A stretch of 64,000 nt of DNA from Luzula sylvatica (lineage: Eukaryota; Streptophyta; Magnoliopsida; Poales; Juncaceae): positions 74,907,087 through 74,971,086 of the forward strand of contig OX326956.1 of assembly GCA_946800325.1 (NCBI GenBank), written 5' to 3'. Both the position numbers and the translations under genes were made by a program. Each line of letters starts with the position of its first letter. The first letter of the stretch is position 1. Below are positions 47,969 to 59,149 of the stretch, piece after piece. The notes under the pieces were generated by a model. The model made no database searches. It saw only the letters and a list, made by a program, of their open reading frames with translations, and was not told the origin of the DNA.

Positions 47969-50900
47969 GAAAATTAGTTTGTGTTTTTCTTCAAAAAATG
48001 AAAATTAGTTTGTGGTTTTCATCACAAAAAGTAAATTAGTTTGTGATTTTCATCATAAAAAATTTAATTTGTGGTTTTCTTAAAAAAAAGAAAAATTAGA
48101 TTTTGGTTTTCTCTTCAAAAAAAGAAAATTAGTTTGTGGTTTTCTTCAAAAAGAGAAAATTAGTTTGTGGTTTTCTTCACAAGAAGAAAAATTAGTTTGT
48201 GGTTTCCTTCAAAAAAAGAAATTTAGTTTGTGGTTTTCTTACAAAAAAAAAATTAGTTTGTAGTTTTCATCAAAACAAAGACAATTAGTTTGTGGTTTTC
48301 TTCAAAAAAAAGAAAAATTAGTTTGTGGTTTTCTTCAAAAAAAAAAATTGTTTGTGGGTTTCTTCAAAAAAAGAAAAATTAGTTTGTGATTTTCATCAAA
48401 ACAGGAAAATAAGTTCGTGGTTTTCTTCAAAAAAAATGAGTTTGTGGTTTTCTTCAAAAAAAAGACAACTAGCTTGTGGTTTTCTCCAAAAAAAACGAAA
48501 ATTAGTTTGTGGTTTTCTTCAAAAAAAGAAAATTAGTTTGTGGTTTTCTTTAAAAGAAGAAAAATTATTTTGTGATTTTCTTAAAAAAAAAAAAAATGAG
48601 TTTTTGGTTTTCATCAAAAAATGAAAATTAGTTTGTCTTTTTCTTCAAAATAATGAAATTAGTTTGTGTTTTTCTTCAAAAAAAGAAAATTAGTTTATGG
48701 TTTTCTTCAAAAAACAGAAAATTAGTTTGTGGTTTTTTCAAAAAAACTAAAATTAGTTTGTGATTTTCTGCAAAAAAAGAATTACTGTTTGGTTTTCATC
48801 AAAAAAGAAAATTAGTTTGTGGTTTTCTTCCGAAAAAGAACAATTAGTTTGTGGTTTTCTTCAAAAAAAGAAAAATTTAGTTTGTGGTTTTCTTCAAAAA
48901 AAGAAAATTAGTTTGAGGTTTACTTCAAAAAAAGAAAATTAGTTTGTGGTTTTCTTCAAAAAAAATGAAAATTAGATTTTGGTTTTCTTCAAAAAAAGAA
49001 AATTAGTTTGTGGTTTTCTTCAAAAAAAACGAAAATTAGATTTTGGTTTTCTTCAAAAAAAGAAAATTAGTTTGTGGTTTTCTCCAAAAAAAGAACAATT
49101 AGTTTGAGGTTTTCTTCAAAACAAGAAAATTATTTTGTTGTTTTCTTCAAAAAAAGAAAATTAGTTTGTGGTCTTCCTCCAAAAAATAAAATTTAGTTTG
49201 TGGTTTTCTTCAAAAAAAGAAAATTAGTTTGTGATTTTCTTCAAAAAATGAAAATTAGTTTGTGGTTTTCTTCACAAAAAGTAAATTAGTTTGTGATTTT
49301 CATCAAAAAAAAATATTAGTTTGTGGTTTTCTTAAAAAAAAGAAAAATTAGATTTTGGTTTTCTTAAAAAAAAGAAAATTAGCTTGTGGTTTTCTTAAAA
49401 AAAAAAAATTTAGTTTGTGATTTTCTTCAAAAAAAGAAAAATTAGATCGTACTTTTCTCTTAAAAAAAAAGAAAATTAGTTTGTGGTTTCTTCAAAAAAA
49501 GAAAATTAGTTTGTGGTTTTATTCACAAAAACAAAAATTAGTTTGTGGTTTTCTTCAAAAAAAGAAAAATTAGTTTGTGGTTTTCTTCAAAAAAAAAAAA
49601 TTAGTTTGTGATTTTCTTCAAAAAAGAAAAATTAGTTTGTTGTTTTCTTCCAAAAAAAGAAAATTAGTATGTGGTTTTCTTATAAAAAAGAAAAATTAGT
49701 TTGTGGTTTTCTTCAAGAAAAGAAAATTTTGTTTGTGGTTTTCTTCAAAAAAATAAAATTAGTTTGTGGTTTTCATCAAAAAAAGAAAATTAGTTTGTGG
49801 TTTTCTTCAAAAAAAGAAAATTAGTTTGTGGTTTTCTTCAAAAAAGAAAAATTAGTTTGTGGTTTTCTTCACAAAAAGAAAATTAGTTTGTGGTTTTCTT
49901 CAAAAAAAGAAAATTAGTTTGTGGTTTTCTTCAAAAAAAGAAAAATTAGTTTTTGATTTTCTTCAAAAAAAGAAAATTAGTTTGTAGTTTGTTTCAAAAA
50001 AAGAAAAATACATTGTGGTTTTCTTCAAAAAAAAGAAAATTAGTTTGTGGTTTTCATCAAAAAAAGAAAATTAGTTTGTTGTTTTCTTTAAAAAAAGAAA
50101 ATTAGTTTGTGGTTTTCTTCAAAAAAATAAAATTTAGATTGTGGTTTTCTTCAAAAAAAGAAAATTAGTTTGTGGTTTTCTTCAAAAAATGAAAATTAGT
50201 TTGTGGTTTTCTTCACAAAAAGTAAATTAGTTTGTGATTTTCTTCAAAAAAAAATTAGTTTGTGGTTTTCTTAAAAAAAAAGAAAAATAGTTTCTGGTTT
50301 TCTTCAAAAAAAACGAAAATTAGATTTTGGTTTTCTTCAAAAAAATAAAATAAGTTTGTGGTTTTCTTCAAAAAAAAAATTAGTTTGTGGTTTTCTTCAA
50401 AAAAAGAAAAATTAATTTGTGGTTTTCTCTTCAAAAAAAGAAAATTAGTTTGTGGTTTTCTTCAAAAAAAGAAAATTAGTTTGTGGTTTTCTTCACAAAA
50501 AGAAAAATTAGTTTGTGCTTTCCTTCAAAAAAAGAAAATTAGTTTGTGGTTTTCTTATAAAAAAAAATTAGTTTGTAGTTTTCATCAAAACAAAGACAAT
50601 TAGTTTGTGGTTTTCTTCAAAAAAAGAAAAATTAGTTTGTGGTTTTCTTAAAAAAAAAAAAATTGTTTGTGGGTTTCTTCAAAAAAAGAAAAATTAGTTT
50701 GTGATTTTCATTAAAACAGGAAAAGAAGTTTGTGGTTTTCTTCAAAAAAAAAATGAGTTCGTGGTTTTCTTCAAAAAAAAAGAAAACTAGTTTGTGGTTT
50801 TCTCCAAAAAAAATGAAAATTAGTTTGTGGTTTTCTTCAAAAAAAGAAAATTAGTTTGTGGTTTTCTATAAAAAAAGAAAAATAAGTTCGTGATTTTCTT

Positions 50901-50990
50901 CAAAAAAAAAAAAAAATTATTTTTTTATTTTCTTCAAAAAATGAAAATTAGTTTGTGGTTTTCTTCAAAAAAAAGAAAAATTAGTTTGTG
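47969..50990 (+). repeat. Alpha-type island
   Basis: Alpha monomers return for about 3 kb: AGATTTTGG near 48098, 48968, 49036, 49341 and 50327; CTTCCGAAAAAGAACAATTAG near 48827 (as at 2366); AACAATTAGTTTGAGG near 49095; and the run of variants at 50358-50520 that matches 485-620 and 3463-3600. A section starting with TTGTTTGTGGG at 48348 recurs at 50663 (2315 bp). A delta-type patch sits at about 48640-48790. No gene-like content. Confidence 0.78.
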
Positions 50991-52316
50991 GTTTTCTTCA
51001 AAAACAGAAAATTAGTTTGTTGTTTTCTTCAAAAAAACGAAAATTAGTTTCTGATTTTCTTCAAAAAAAGAAAATTAGTTTGTTGTTTTCTTCAAAAAAA
51101 GAAAAATTAATTTGTGGTTTTCTTCAAAAAAAAAAAATTAGTTTGTGGTTTTCTTCAAAAAAAACGAAAATTAGGTTTCGGTTTTTTCAAAAAAAAAGAA
51201 AATTAGTTCGTGGTTTTCTTAAAAAAAAAAAAATAGTTTGTGCTTTTCTTCAAAAAATGAAAATTAGTTTGTGGTTTTCTTCTAGAAAAGAAAATTAGTT
51301 TGTGGTTTTCTTCAAAAAAATTAATTAGTTTGTGGTTTTCTTCAAAAAAAAGAAATTTAGTTTGTGGTTTTCTCCAAAAAAAGAAAATTAGTTTGTGGTT
51401 TTCATCAAAAAAAGAAAAAATTGGTTGTGGTTTTCTTCAAAAAAATAAAAGTAGTTTATGGTTTTCTCCAAAAAAAATAAAAGTAGTTTGTGGTTTTCAT
51501 CAAAAAAAGAAAATTAGTTTGTGGTTTTCTTCAAAAAAAGAAAATTAGTTTGTGGTTTTCTTCAAAAAAAGAAAATTAGTTTGTGGTTTTCTATAAAAAA
51601 GAAAAATTACTTTGTGGTTTTCTACACAAAATGAAAATTTATTTGTGGTTGTCTTCAAAAAAAAAAATAGTTTGTGATTTTCTTCAAAAAAAGAAAATTA
51701 ATTTGTGGTTTTCTTCAAAAAAAGAAAATTAGTTTGTGGTTTTATTCAAAAAAATAAAATTAGTTTGTTGTTTTCTTCAAAAAAAGAAAAAATAGTTTGT
51801 GGTCTTCTTCAAAAAAAAGAAAAAATAGCTTGTGTTTTTATTCAAAAAAAGAATATTAGTTTGTGGTTTTCTTCAAAAAAAGAAAATTAGTATGTGGTTT
51901 TCTTCAAAAAAAGATAATTAGTTTATGATTTTCATAAAAAAGAAAAGAAAATTAGTTTGAAGTTTTCTACAAAAAAAAGAAAATTTGTTTGTGTTTTTCT
52001 TCAAAAAAAGAAAATTAGTTTGTGGACATCTTCAAAAAAAGAAAATTAGTTTGTGGTTTGTTTCAAACAAAGAAAAATAGTTTTTGGTTTTCTTCAAAAA
52101 AAGAAAATTAGTTTGTGGTTTTCTTCAAAAAAAGAAAATTAGTTTGTAGTTTTCTTCAATAAAAAAAAAATTAGTTTGTGGTTTTCTTCAAAAAAAGACA
52201 AAATAGTTTGTGATTTTCTTCAAAAAATGAAAATTTGTTTGTGGTTTTCTTCAAAAAAAGAAAAATTTGTTTGTGGTTTTCTTCAAAAAAATGAAAATTA
52301 GTTCGTTGTTTTCTTC
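50991..52316 (+). repeat. Mosaic of delta and epsilon pieces
   Basis: Three joins are visible. The CGAAAATTAGTTTCTGATT series near 51040 matches 45165 and 47254. It switches near 51150 to the AGGTTTCGG / GTTCGTGG series (51173). Near 51640 it switches to epsilon monomers (TTTGTGGTTGTC at 51642, GTGGACATC at 52022). The epsilon piece is 126 bp (four monomers) shorter than 34917-35425. It ends near 52316 where the 2077-bp tandem begins. Confidence 0.75.
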
Positions 52317-54393
52317 AAAAAAAGAATATTAGTATTTGGTTTTCTTCAAAATAATGAAATTAGTTTGTGTTTTTCTTCAAAAAAAGAAAATTAGTTTGTG
52401 GTTTTCTTCAAAAAACAGAAAATTAGTTTGTGGTTTTTTCAAAAAAAATAAAATTAGTTTGTGATTTTCTTCAAAAAAAGAATTAGTGTGTGGTTTTAAT
52501 CAAAACAGAAAAATAGTTTGTGGTTTTCTTGAAAAAAAGAATATTAGTATTTGGTTTTCTTCAAAATAAGGAAATAGTTTGTGGTTTTCTTCAAAAAAAT
52601 AAAAAATTAGTTTGTGGTTTTCTTAAAAAAAAAGAAATTTAGTTTGTGGTTTTCTTCAAGAAAAGAAAATTAGTTTGTGGTTTTCTTAAAAAAAAAAAAA
52701 ATTAGTTTGTTGTTTTCTTCAAAAAAACGAAAATTAGGTTTCGGTTTTTTAAAAAAAAAAGAAAATTAGTTCGTGGTTTTCTTAAAAAAAAAAAAAATAG
52801 TTTGTGGTTTTCTTCAAAAAATGAAAATTAGTTTGTGGTTTTCTTCAAGAAAAGAAAATTAGTTTGTGGTTTTCTTCAAAAAAATTAATTAGTTTGTGGT
52901 TTTCTTCAAAAAAAATAAAATTAGTTTGTGGTTTTCTCCAAAAAAAGAAAATTAGTTTGTGGTTTTCATCAAAAAAAGAAAAAATTGTTTGTGGTTTTCT
53001 TCAAAAAAATAAAATTAGTTTATGGTTTTCTCCAAAAAAAATAAAATTAGTTTGTGGTTTTCATCAAAAAAAGAAAATTAGTTTGTGGTTTTCTTCAAAA
53101 AAAGAAAATTAGTTTGTGGTTTTCTATAAAAAAGAAAAATTAGGTTGTGGTTTTCTACACAAAATGAAAATTTGTTTGTGGTTTTCTTCAAAAAAAAAAA
53201 TTAGTTTGTGATTTTCTTCAAAAAAAGAAAATTAGTTTGTAGTTTGTTTAAAAAAAAAATAGTTTTTGGTTTTCTTCAAAAAAAGAAAATTAGTTTGTGG
53301 TTTTCTTCAAAAAAAGAAAATTAGTTTGTGGTTTTATTCAAAAAAAGAAAATTAGTTTGTGGTTTTCTTTAAAAAAACAGAATTAGTTTGTCTATTTCAT
53401 CAAAAAATGAAATACTAGTTAGTGGTTTTCTTCAAAGAAAGAAAATTAGTTTGTGGTTTTCTTCAATAAAAAAAATTAGTTTGTGGTATTCTTCAAAAAA
53501 AGAAAAATTAGTTTGTGGTTTTCTTAAAAAAAAGAAAAAATAATTTGTGGTTTTCTTCAAAAAATGAAAACTAGTTTGTGGTTTTCTTCAAGAAAAGAAA
53601 ATTAGTTTGTGGTTTTCTTCAAAATAATTAATTAGTTTGTGGTTTTCTTCAAAAAAAAGAAAATTAGTTTGTGATTTTCTTGAAAAAAAGAATTAGTTTG
53701 TGGTTTTCATCACAAACCGAAAAATAGTTTGTGGTTTTCTTCAAAAAAAGAATATTAGTATTTGGTTTTCTTCAAAATAATGAAATTAGTTTGTGTTTTT
53801 CTTAAAAAAAAAAAAATTAGTTTGTGGTTTTCTTCAAAAAACAGAAAATTAGTTTGTGGTTTTTTCAAAAAAAATAAAATTAGTTTGTGATTTTCTTCAA
53901 AAAAAGAATTAGTGTGTGGTTTTCATCAAAACAGAAAAATAGTTTGTGGTTTTCTTGAAAAAAAGAATATTAGTATTTGGTTTTCTTCAAAATAAGGAAA
54001 TAGTTTATGGTTTTCTTCAAAAAAATAAAAAATTAGTTTGTGGTTTTCTTAAAAAAAATGAAAATTAGTTTGTGGTTTCCTTCAAAAAAAAGAAAATTAG
54101 TTTGTGGTTTTCTTCAAAAAAACGAAAATTAGGTTTCGGTTTTTTCAAAAAAAAAAGAAAATTAGTTCGTGGTTTTCATAAAAAAAAAAAATAGTTTGTG
54201 GTTTTCTTCAAAAAATGAAAATTAGTTTGTGGTTTTCTTCAAGAAAAGAAAATTAGTTTGTGGTTTTCTTCATAAAAATTAATTAGTTTGTGGTTTTCTT
54301 CAAAAAAAAGAAAATTAGTTTGTGATTTTCATGAAAAAAAGAATTAGTTTGTGGTTTTCATCAAAAACCGAAAAATAGTTTGTGGTTTTCTTC
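52317..54393 (+). repeat. Delta 2077-bp HOR, unit 1
   Basis: First of three tandem copies with a period of 2076-2077 bp (67 monomers). Landmarks: AATATTAGTATT at the start, TTTTAATCAAAACAG (near 52494), AGGTTTCGG at 52736 and 54131, ATACTAG at 53412, CACAAACCG near 53710 and CATAAAAATTAATTAG near 54269. These recur in order in units 2 and 3. A point difference is GTGGTATTC near 53486, which is GTGGTTTTC in the next two units. Confidence 0.92.
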
Positions 54394-56470
54394 AAAAAAA
54401 GAATATTAGTATTTGGTTTTCTTCAAAATAATGAAATTAGTTTGTGTTTTTCTTCAAAAAAAGAAAATTAGTTTGTGGTTTTCTTCAAAAAACAGAAAAT
54501 TAGTTTGTGGTTTTTTCAAAAAAAATAAAATTAGTTTGTGATTTTCTTCAAAAAAAGAATTAGTGTGTGGTTTTAATCAAAACAGAAAAATAGTTTGTGG
54601 TTTTCTTGAAAAAAAGAATATTAGTATTTGGTTTTCTTCAAAATAAGGAAATAGTTTGTGGTTTTCTTCAAAAAAATAAAAAATTAGTTTGTGGTTTTCT
54701 TAAAAAAAAAGAAATTTAGTTTGTGGTTTTCTTCAAGAAAAGAAAATTAGTTTGTGGTTTTCTTAAAAAAAAAAAAATTAGTTTGTTGTTTTCTTCAAAA
54801 AAACGAAAATTAGGTTTCGGTTTTTTAAAAAAAAAAGAAAATTAGTTCGTGGTTTTCTTAAAAAAAAAAAAAATAGTTTGTGGTTTTCTTCAAAAAATGA
54901 AAATTAGTTTGTGGTTTTCTTCAAGAAAAGAAAATTAGTTTGTGGTTTTCTTCAAAAAAATTAATTAGTTTGTGGTTTTCTTCAAAAAAAATAAAATTAG
55001 TTTGTGGTTTTCTCCAAAAAAAGAAAATTAGTTTGTGGTTTTCATCAAAAAAAGAAAAAATTGTTTGTGGTTTTCTTCAAAAAAATAAAATTAGTTTATG
55101 GTTTTCTCCAAAAAAAATAAAATTAGTTTGTGGTTTTCATCAAAAAAAGAAAATTAGTTTGTGGTTTTCTTCAAAAAAAGAAAATTAGTCTGTGGTTTTC
55201 TATAAAAAAGAAAAATTAGGTTGTGGTTTTCTACACAAAATGAAAATTTGTTTGTGGTTTTCTTCAAAAAAAAAAATTAGTTTGTGATTTTCTTCAAAAA
55301 AAGAAAATTAGTTTGTAGTTTGTTTAAAAAAAAATAGTTTTTGGTTTTCTTCAAAAAAAGAAAATTAGTTTGTGGTTTTCTTCAAAAAAAGAAAATTAGT
55401 TTGTGGTTTTATTCAAAAAAAGAAAATTAGTTTGTGGTTTTCTTTAAAAAAACAGAATTAGTTTGTCTATTTCATCAAAAAATGAAATACTAGTTAGTGG
55501 TTTTCTTCAAAGAAAGAAAATTAGTTTGTGGTTTTCTTCAATAAAAAAAATTAGTTTGTGGTTTTCTTCAAAAAAAGAAAAATTAGTTTGTGGTTTTCTT
55601 AAAAAAAAGAAAAAATAATTTGTGGTTTTCTTCAAAAAATGAAAACTAGTTTGTGGTTTTCTTCAAGAAAAGAAAATTAGTTTGTGGTTTTCTTCAAAAT
55701 AATTAATTAGTTTGTGGTTTTCTTCAAAAAAAAGAAAATTAGTTTGTGATTTTCTTGAAAAAAAGAATTAGTTTGTGGTTTTCATCACAAACCGAAAAAT
55801 AGTTTGTGGTTTTCTTCAAAAAAAGAATATTAGTATTTGGTTTTCTTCAAAATAATGAAATTAGTTTGTGTTTTTCTTAAAAAAAAAAAAATTAGTTTGT
55901 GGTTTTCTTCAAAAAACAGAAAATTAGTTTGTGGTTTTTTCAAAAAAAATAAAATTAGTTTGTGATTTTCTTCAAAAAAAGAATTAGTGTGTGGTTTTCA
56001 TCAAAACAGAAAAATAGTTTATGGTTTTCTTGAAAAAAAGAATATTAGTATTTGGTTTTCTTCAAAATAAGGAAATAGTTTATGGTTTTCTTCAAAAAAA
56101 TAAAAAATTAGTTTGTGGTTTTCTTAAAAAAAATGAAAATTAGTTTGTGGTTTCCTTCAAAAAAAAGAAAATTAGTTTGTGGTTTTCTTCAAAAAAACGA
56201 AAATTAGGTTTCGGTTTTTTCAAAAAAAAAAGAAAATTAGTTCGTGGTTTTCATAAAAAAAAAAAAATAGTTTGTGGTTTTCTTCAAAAAATGAAAATTA
56301 GTTTGTGGTTTTCTTCAAGAAAAGAAAATTAGTTTGTGGTTTTCTTCATAAAAATTAATTAGTTTGTGGTTTTCTTCAAAAAAAAGAAAATTAGTTTGTG
56401 ATTTTCATGAAAAAAAGAATTAGTTTGTGGTTTTCATCAAAAACCGAAAAATAGTTTGTGGTTTTCTTCA
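54394..56470 (+). repeat. Delta 2077-bp HOR, unit 2
   Basis: Matches unit 1 at 2076-2077 bp (52864 and 54940; AGGTTTCGG at 54812 and 56206; ATACTAG at 55487). Only isolated changes were seen, such as TAGTCTGTGG near 55187 and TAGTTTATGG near 56028. Such low divergence, including A-run lengths, points to a recent amplification. Confidence 0.92.
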
Positions 56471-58467
56471 AAAAAAGAATATTAGTATTTGGTTTTCTTC
56501 AAAATAATGAAATTAGTTTGTGTTTTTCTACAAAAAAAGAAAATTAGTTTGTGGTTTTCTTCAAAAAACAGAAAATTAGTTTGTGGTTTTTTCAAAAAAA
56601 ATAAAATTAGTTTGTGATTTTCTTCAAAAAAAGAATTAGTGTGTGGTTTTAATCAAAACAGAAAAATAGTTTGTGGTTTTCTTGAAAAAAAGAATATTAG
56701 TATTTGGTTTTCTTCAAAATAAGGAAATAGTTTGTGGTTTTCTTCAAAAAAATAAAAAATTAGTTTGTGGTTTTCTTAAAAAAAAAGAAATTTAGTTTGT
56801 GGTTTTCTTCAAGAAAAGAAAATTAGTTTGTGGTTTTCTTAAAAAAAAAAAAAATTAGTTTGTTGTTTTCTTCAAAAAAACGAAAATTAGGTTTCGGTTT
56901 TTTAATAAAAAAAGAAAATTAGTTCGTGGTTTTCTTAAAAAAAAAAAAAATAGTTTGTGGTTTTCTTCAAAAAATGAAAATTAGTTTGTGGTTTTCTTCA
57001 AGAAAAGAAAATTAGTTTGTGGTTTTCTTCAAAAAAATTAATTAGTTTGTGGTTTTCTTCAAAAAAAATAAAATTAGTTTGTGGTTTTCTCCAAAAAAAG
57101 AAAATTAGTTTGTGGTTTTCATCAAAAAAAGAAAAAATTGTTTGTGGTTTTCTTCAAAAAAATAAAATTAGTTTATGGTTTTCTCCAAAAAAAATAAAAT
57201 TAGTTTGTGGTTTTCATCAAAAAAAGAAAATTAGTTTGTGGTTTTCTTCAAAAAAAGAAAATTAGTTTGTGGTTTTCTATAAAAAAGAAAAATTAGGTTG
57301 TGGTTTTCTACACAAAATGAAAATTTGTTTGTGGTTTTCTTCAAAAAAAAAAATTAGTTTGTGATTTTCTTCAAAAAAAGAAAATTAGTTTGTAGTTTGT
57401 TTAAAAAAAAAATAGTTTTTGGTTTTCTTCAAAAAAAGAAAATTAGTTTGTGGTTTTCTTCAAAAAAAGAAAATTAGTTTGTGGTTTTATTCAAAAAAAG
57501 AAAATTAGTTTGTGGTTTTCTTTAAAAAAACAGAATTAGTTTGTCTATTTCATCAAAAAATGAAATACTAGTTAGTGGTTTTCTTCAAAGAAAGAAAATT
57601 AGTTTGTGGTTTTCTTCAATAAAAAAAATTAGTTTGTGGTTTTCTTCAAAAAAAGAAAAATTAGTTTGTGGTTTTCTTAAAAAAAAGAAAAAATAATTTG
57701 TGGTTTTCTTCAAAAAATGAAAACTAGTTTGTGGTTTTCTTCAAGAAAAGAAAATTAGTTTGTGGTTTTCTTCAAAATAATTAATTAGTTTGTGGTTTTC
57801 TTCAAAAAAAAGAAAATTAGTTTGTGATTTTCTTGAAAAAAAGAATTAGTTTGTGGTTTTCATCACAAACCGAAAAATAGTTTGTGGTTTTCTTCAAAAA
57901 AAGAATATTAGTATTTGGTTTTCTTCAAAATAATGAAATTAGTTTGTGTTTTTCTTAAAAAAAAAAAAATTAGTTTGTGGTTTTCTTCAAAAAACAGAAA
58001 ATTAGTTTGTGGTTTTTTCAAAAAAAATAAAATTAGTTTGTGATTTTCTTCAAAAAAAGAATTAGTGTGTGGTTTTCATCAAAACAGAAAAATAGTTTGT
58101 GGTTTTCTTGAAAAAAAGAATATTAGTATTTGGTTTTCTTCAAAATAAGGAAATAGTTTATGGTTTTCTTCAAAAAAATAAAAAATTAGTTTGTGGTTTT
58201 CTTAAAAAAAATGAAAATTAGTTTGTGGTTTCCTTCAGAAAAAAGAAAATTAGTTTGTGGTTTTCTTCAAAAAAACGAAAATTTGGTTTCGGTTTTTTCA
58301 AAAAAAAAAGAAAATTAGTTCGTGGTTTTCATAAAAAAAAAAAAAATAGTTTGTGGTTTTCTTCAAAAAATGAAAATTAGTTTGTGGTTTTCTTCAAGAA
58401 AAGAAAATTAGTTTGTGGTTTTCTTCATAAAAATTAATTAGTTTGTGGTTTTCTTCAAAAAAAAGAA
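56471..58467 (+). repeat. Delta 2077-bp HOR, unit 3 (nearly complete)
   Basis: Matches unit 2 at 2077 bp (54940 and 57017; AGGTTTCGG at 56889; ATACTAG at 57565). It has private changes such as CTACAAAAAAAG near 56529 and TTTGGTTTCGG instead of TTAGGTTTCGG near 58283. It breaks off near 58468, about 80 bp before the unit would be complete, where AAAAATAG with CTCC replaces AAAATTAG with CATG. Confidence 0.9.
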
Positions 58468-59149
58468 AAATAGTTTGTGGTTTTCTCCAAAAAAAGAAAA
58501 TTAGTTTGTGGTTTTCTATAAAAAAGAAAATTTGTTTGTGGTTTTCTTCAAAAAACAGAAAATTAGTTAGTGGTTTTTTCAAAAAAACTAAAATTTGTTT
58601 GTGATTTTCTTCAAAAAAAGAATTAGTGTGTGGTTTTCATCAAAACAGAAAAATAGTTTGTGCTTTTTTTGAAAAAAACAATATTAGTATTTGGTTTTCT
58701 TCAAAATAAGGAAATAGTTTGTGGTTTTCTTCAAAAAAATAAAAAATTAGTTGGTTGTTTTCTTCAAAAAAAGAAAATTAGTTTGTGGTTTTATTCAAAA
58801 AAAGAAAATTAGTTTGTGGTTTTGTTTAAAAAAAGAGAATTAGTTTGCCTATTTCTTCAAAAAATGAAATACTAGTTAGTGGTTTTCTTCAAAGAAAGAG
58901 AATTAGTTTGTGGTTTTCTTCAATAAAAAAAAAAAATGTTTGTGGTTTTCTTCAAAAAAAGAAAAATTAGTTTGTGGTTTTCTTCGAAAAAAGAAAAAAT
59001 AATTTGTGGTTTTCTTCAAAAAATGAAAACTAGTTTGTGGTTTTCTTCAAGAAAAGAAAATTATTTGTGGTTTTCTTCAAAAAACTTAATTAGTTTGTGG
59101 TTTTCTTCAAAAAAAAGAAAATTAATTTGTTATTTTCTTGAAAAAAAGA
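58468..59149 (+). repeat. Junction mosaic between delta HORs and long-range copy
   Basis: Short pieces are joined here: CTCC and CTATAAAAAAG monomers, then a section with CAGAAAATTAGTTAGTGG (58556) that recurs 744 bp later at 59300. An ATACTAG monomer (58869) with a delta-like series follows, more diverged than elsewhere (CTTAATTAG near 59085, TTATTTGTGG near 59062). No unrelated sequence is seen. Confidence 0.72.
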
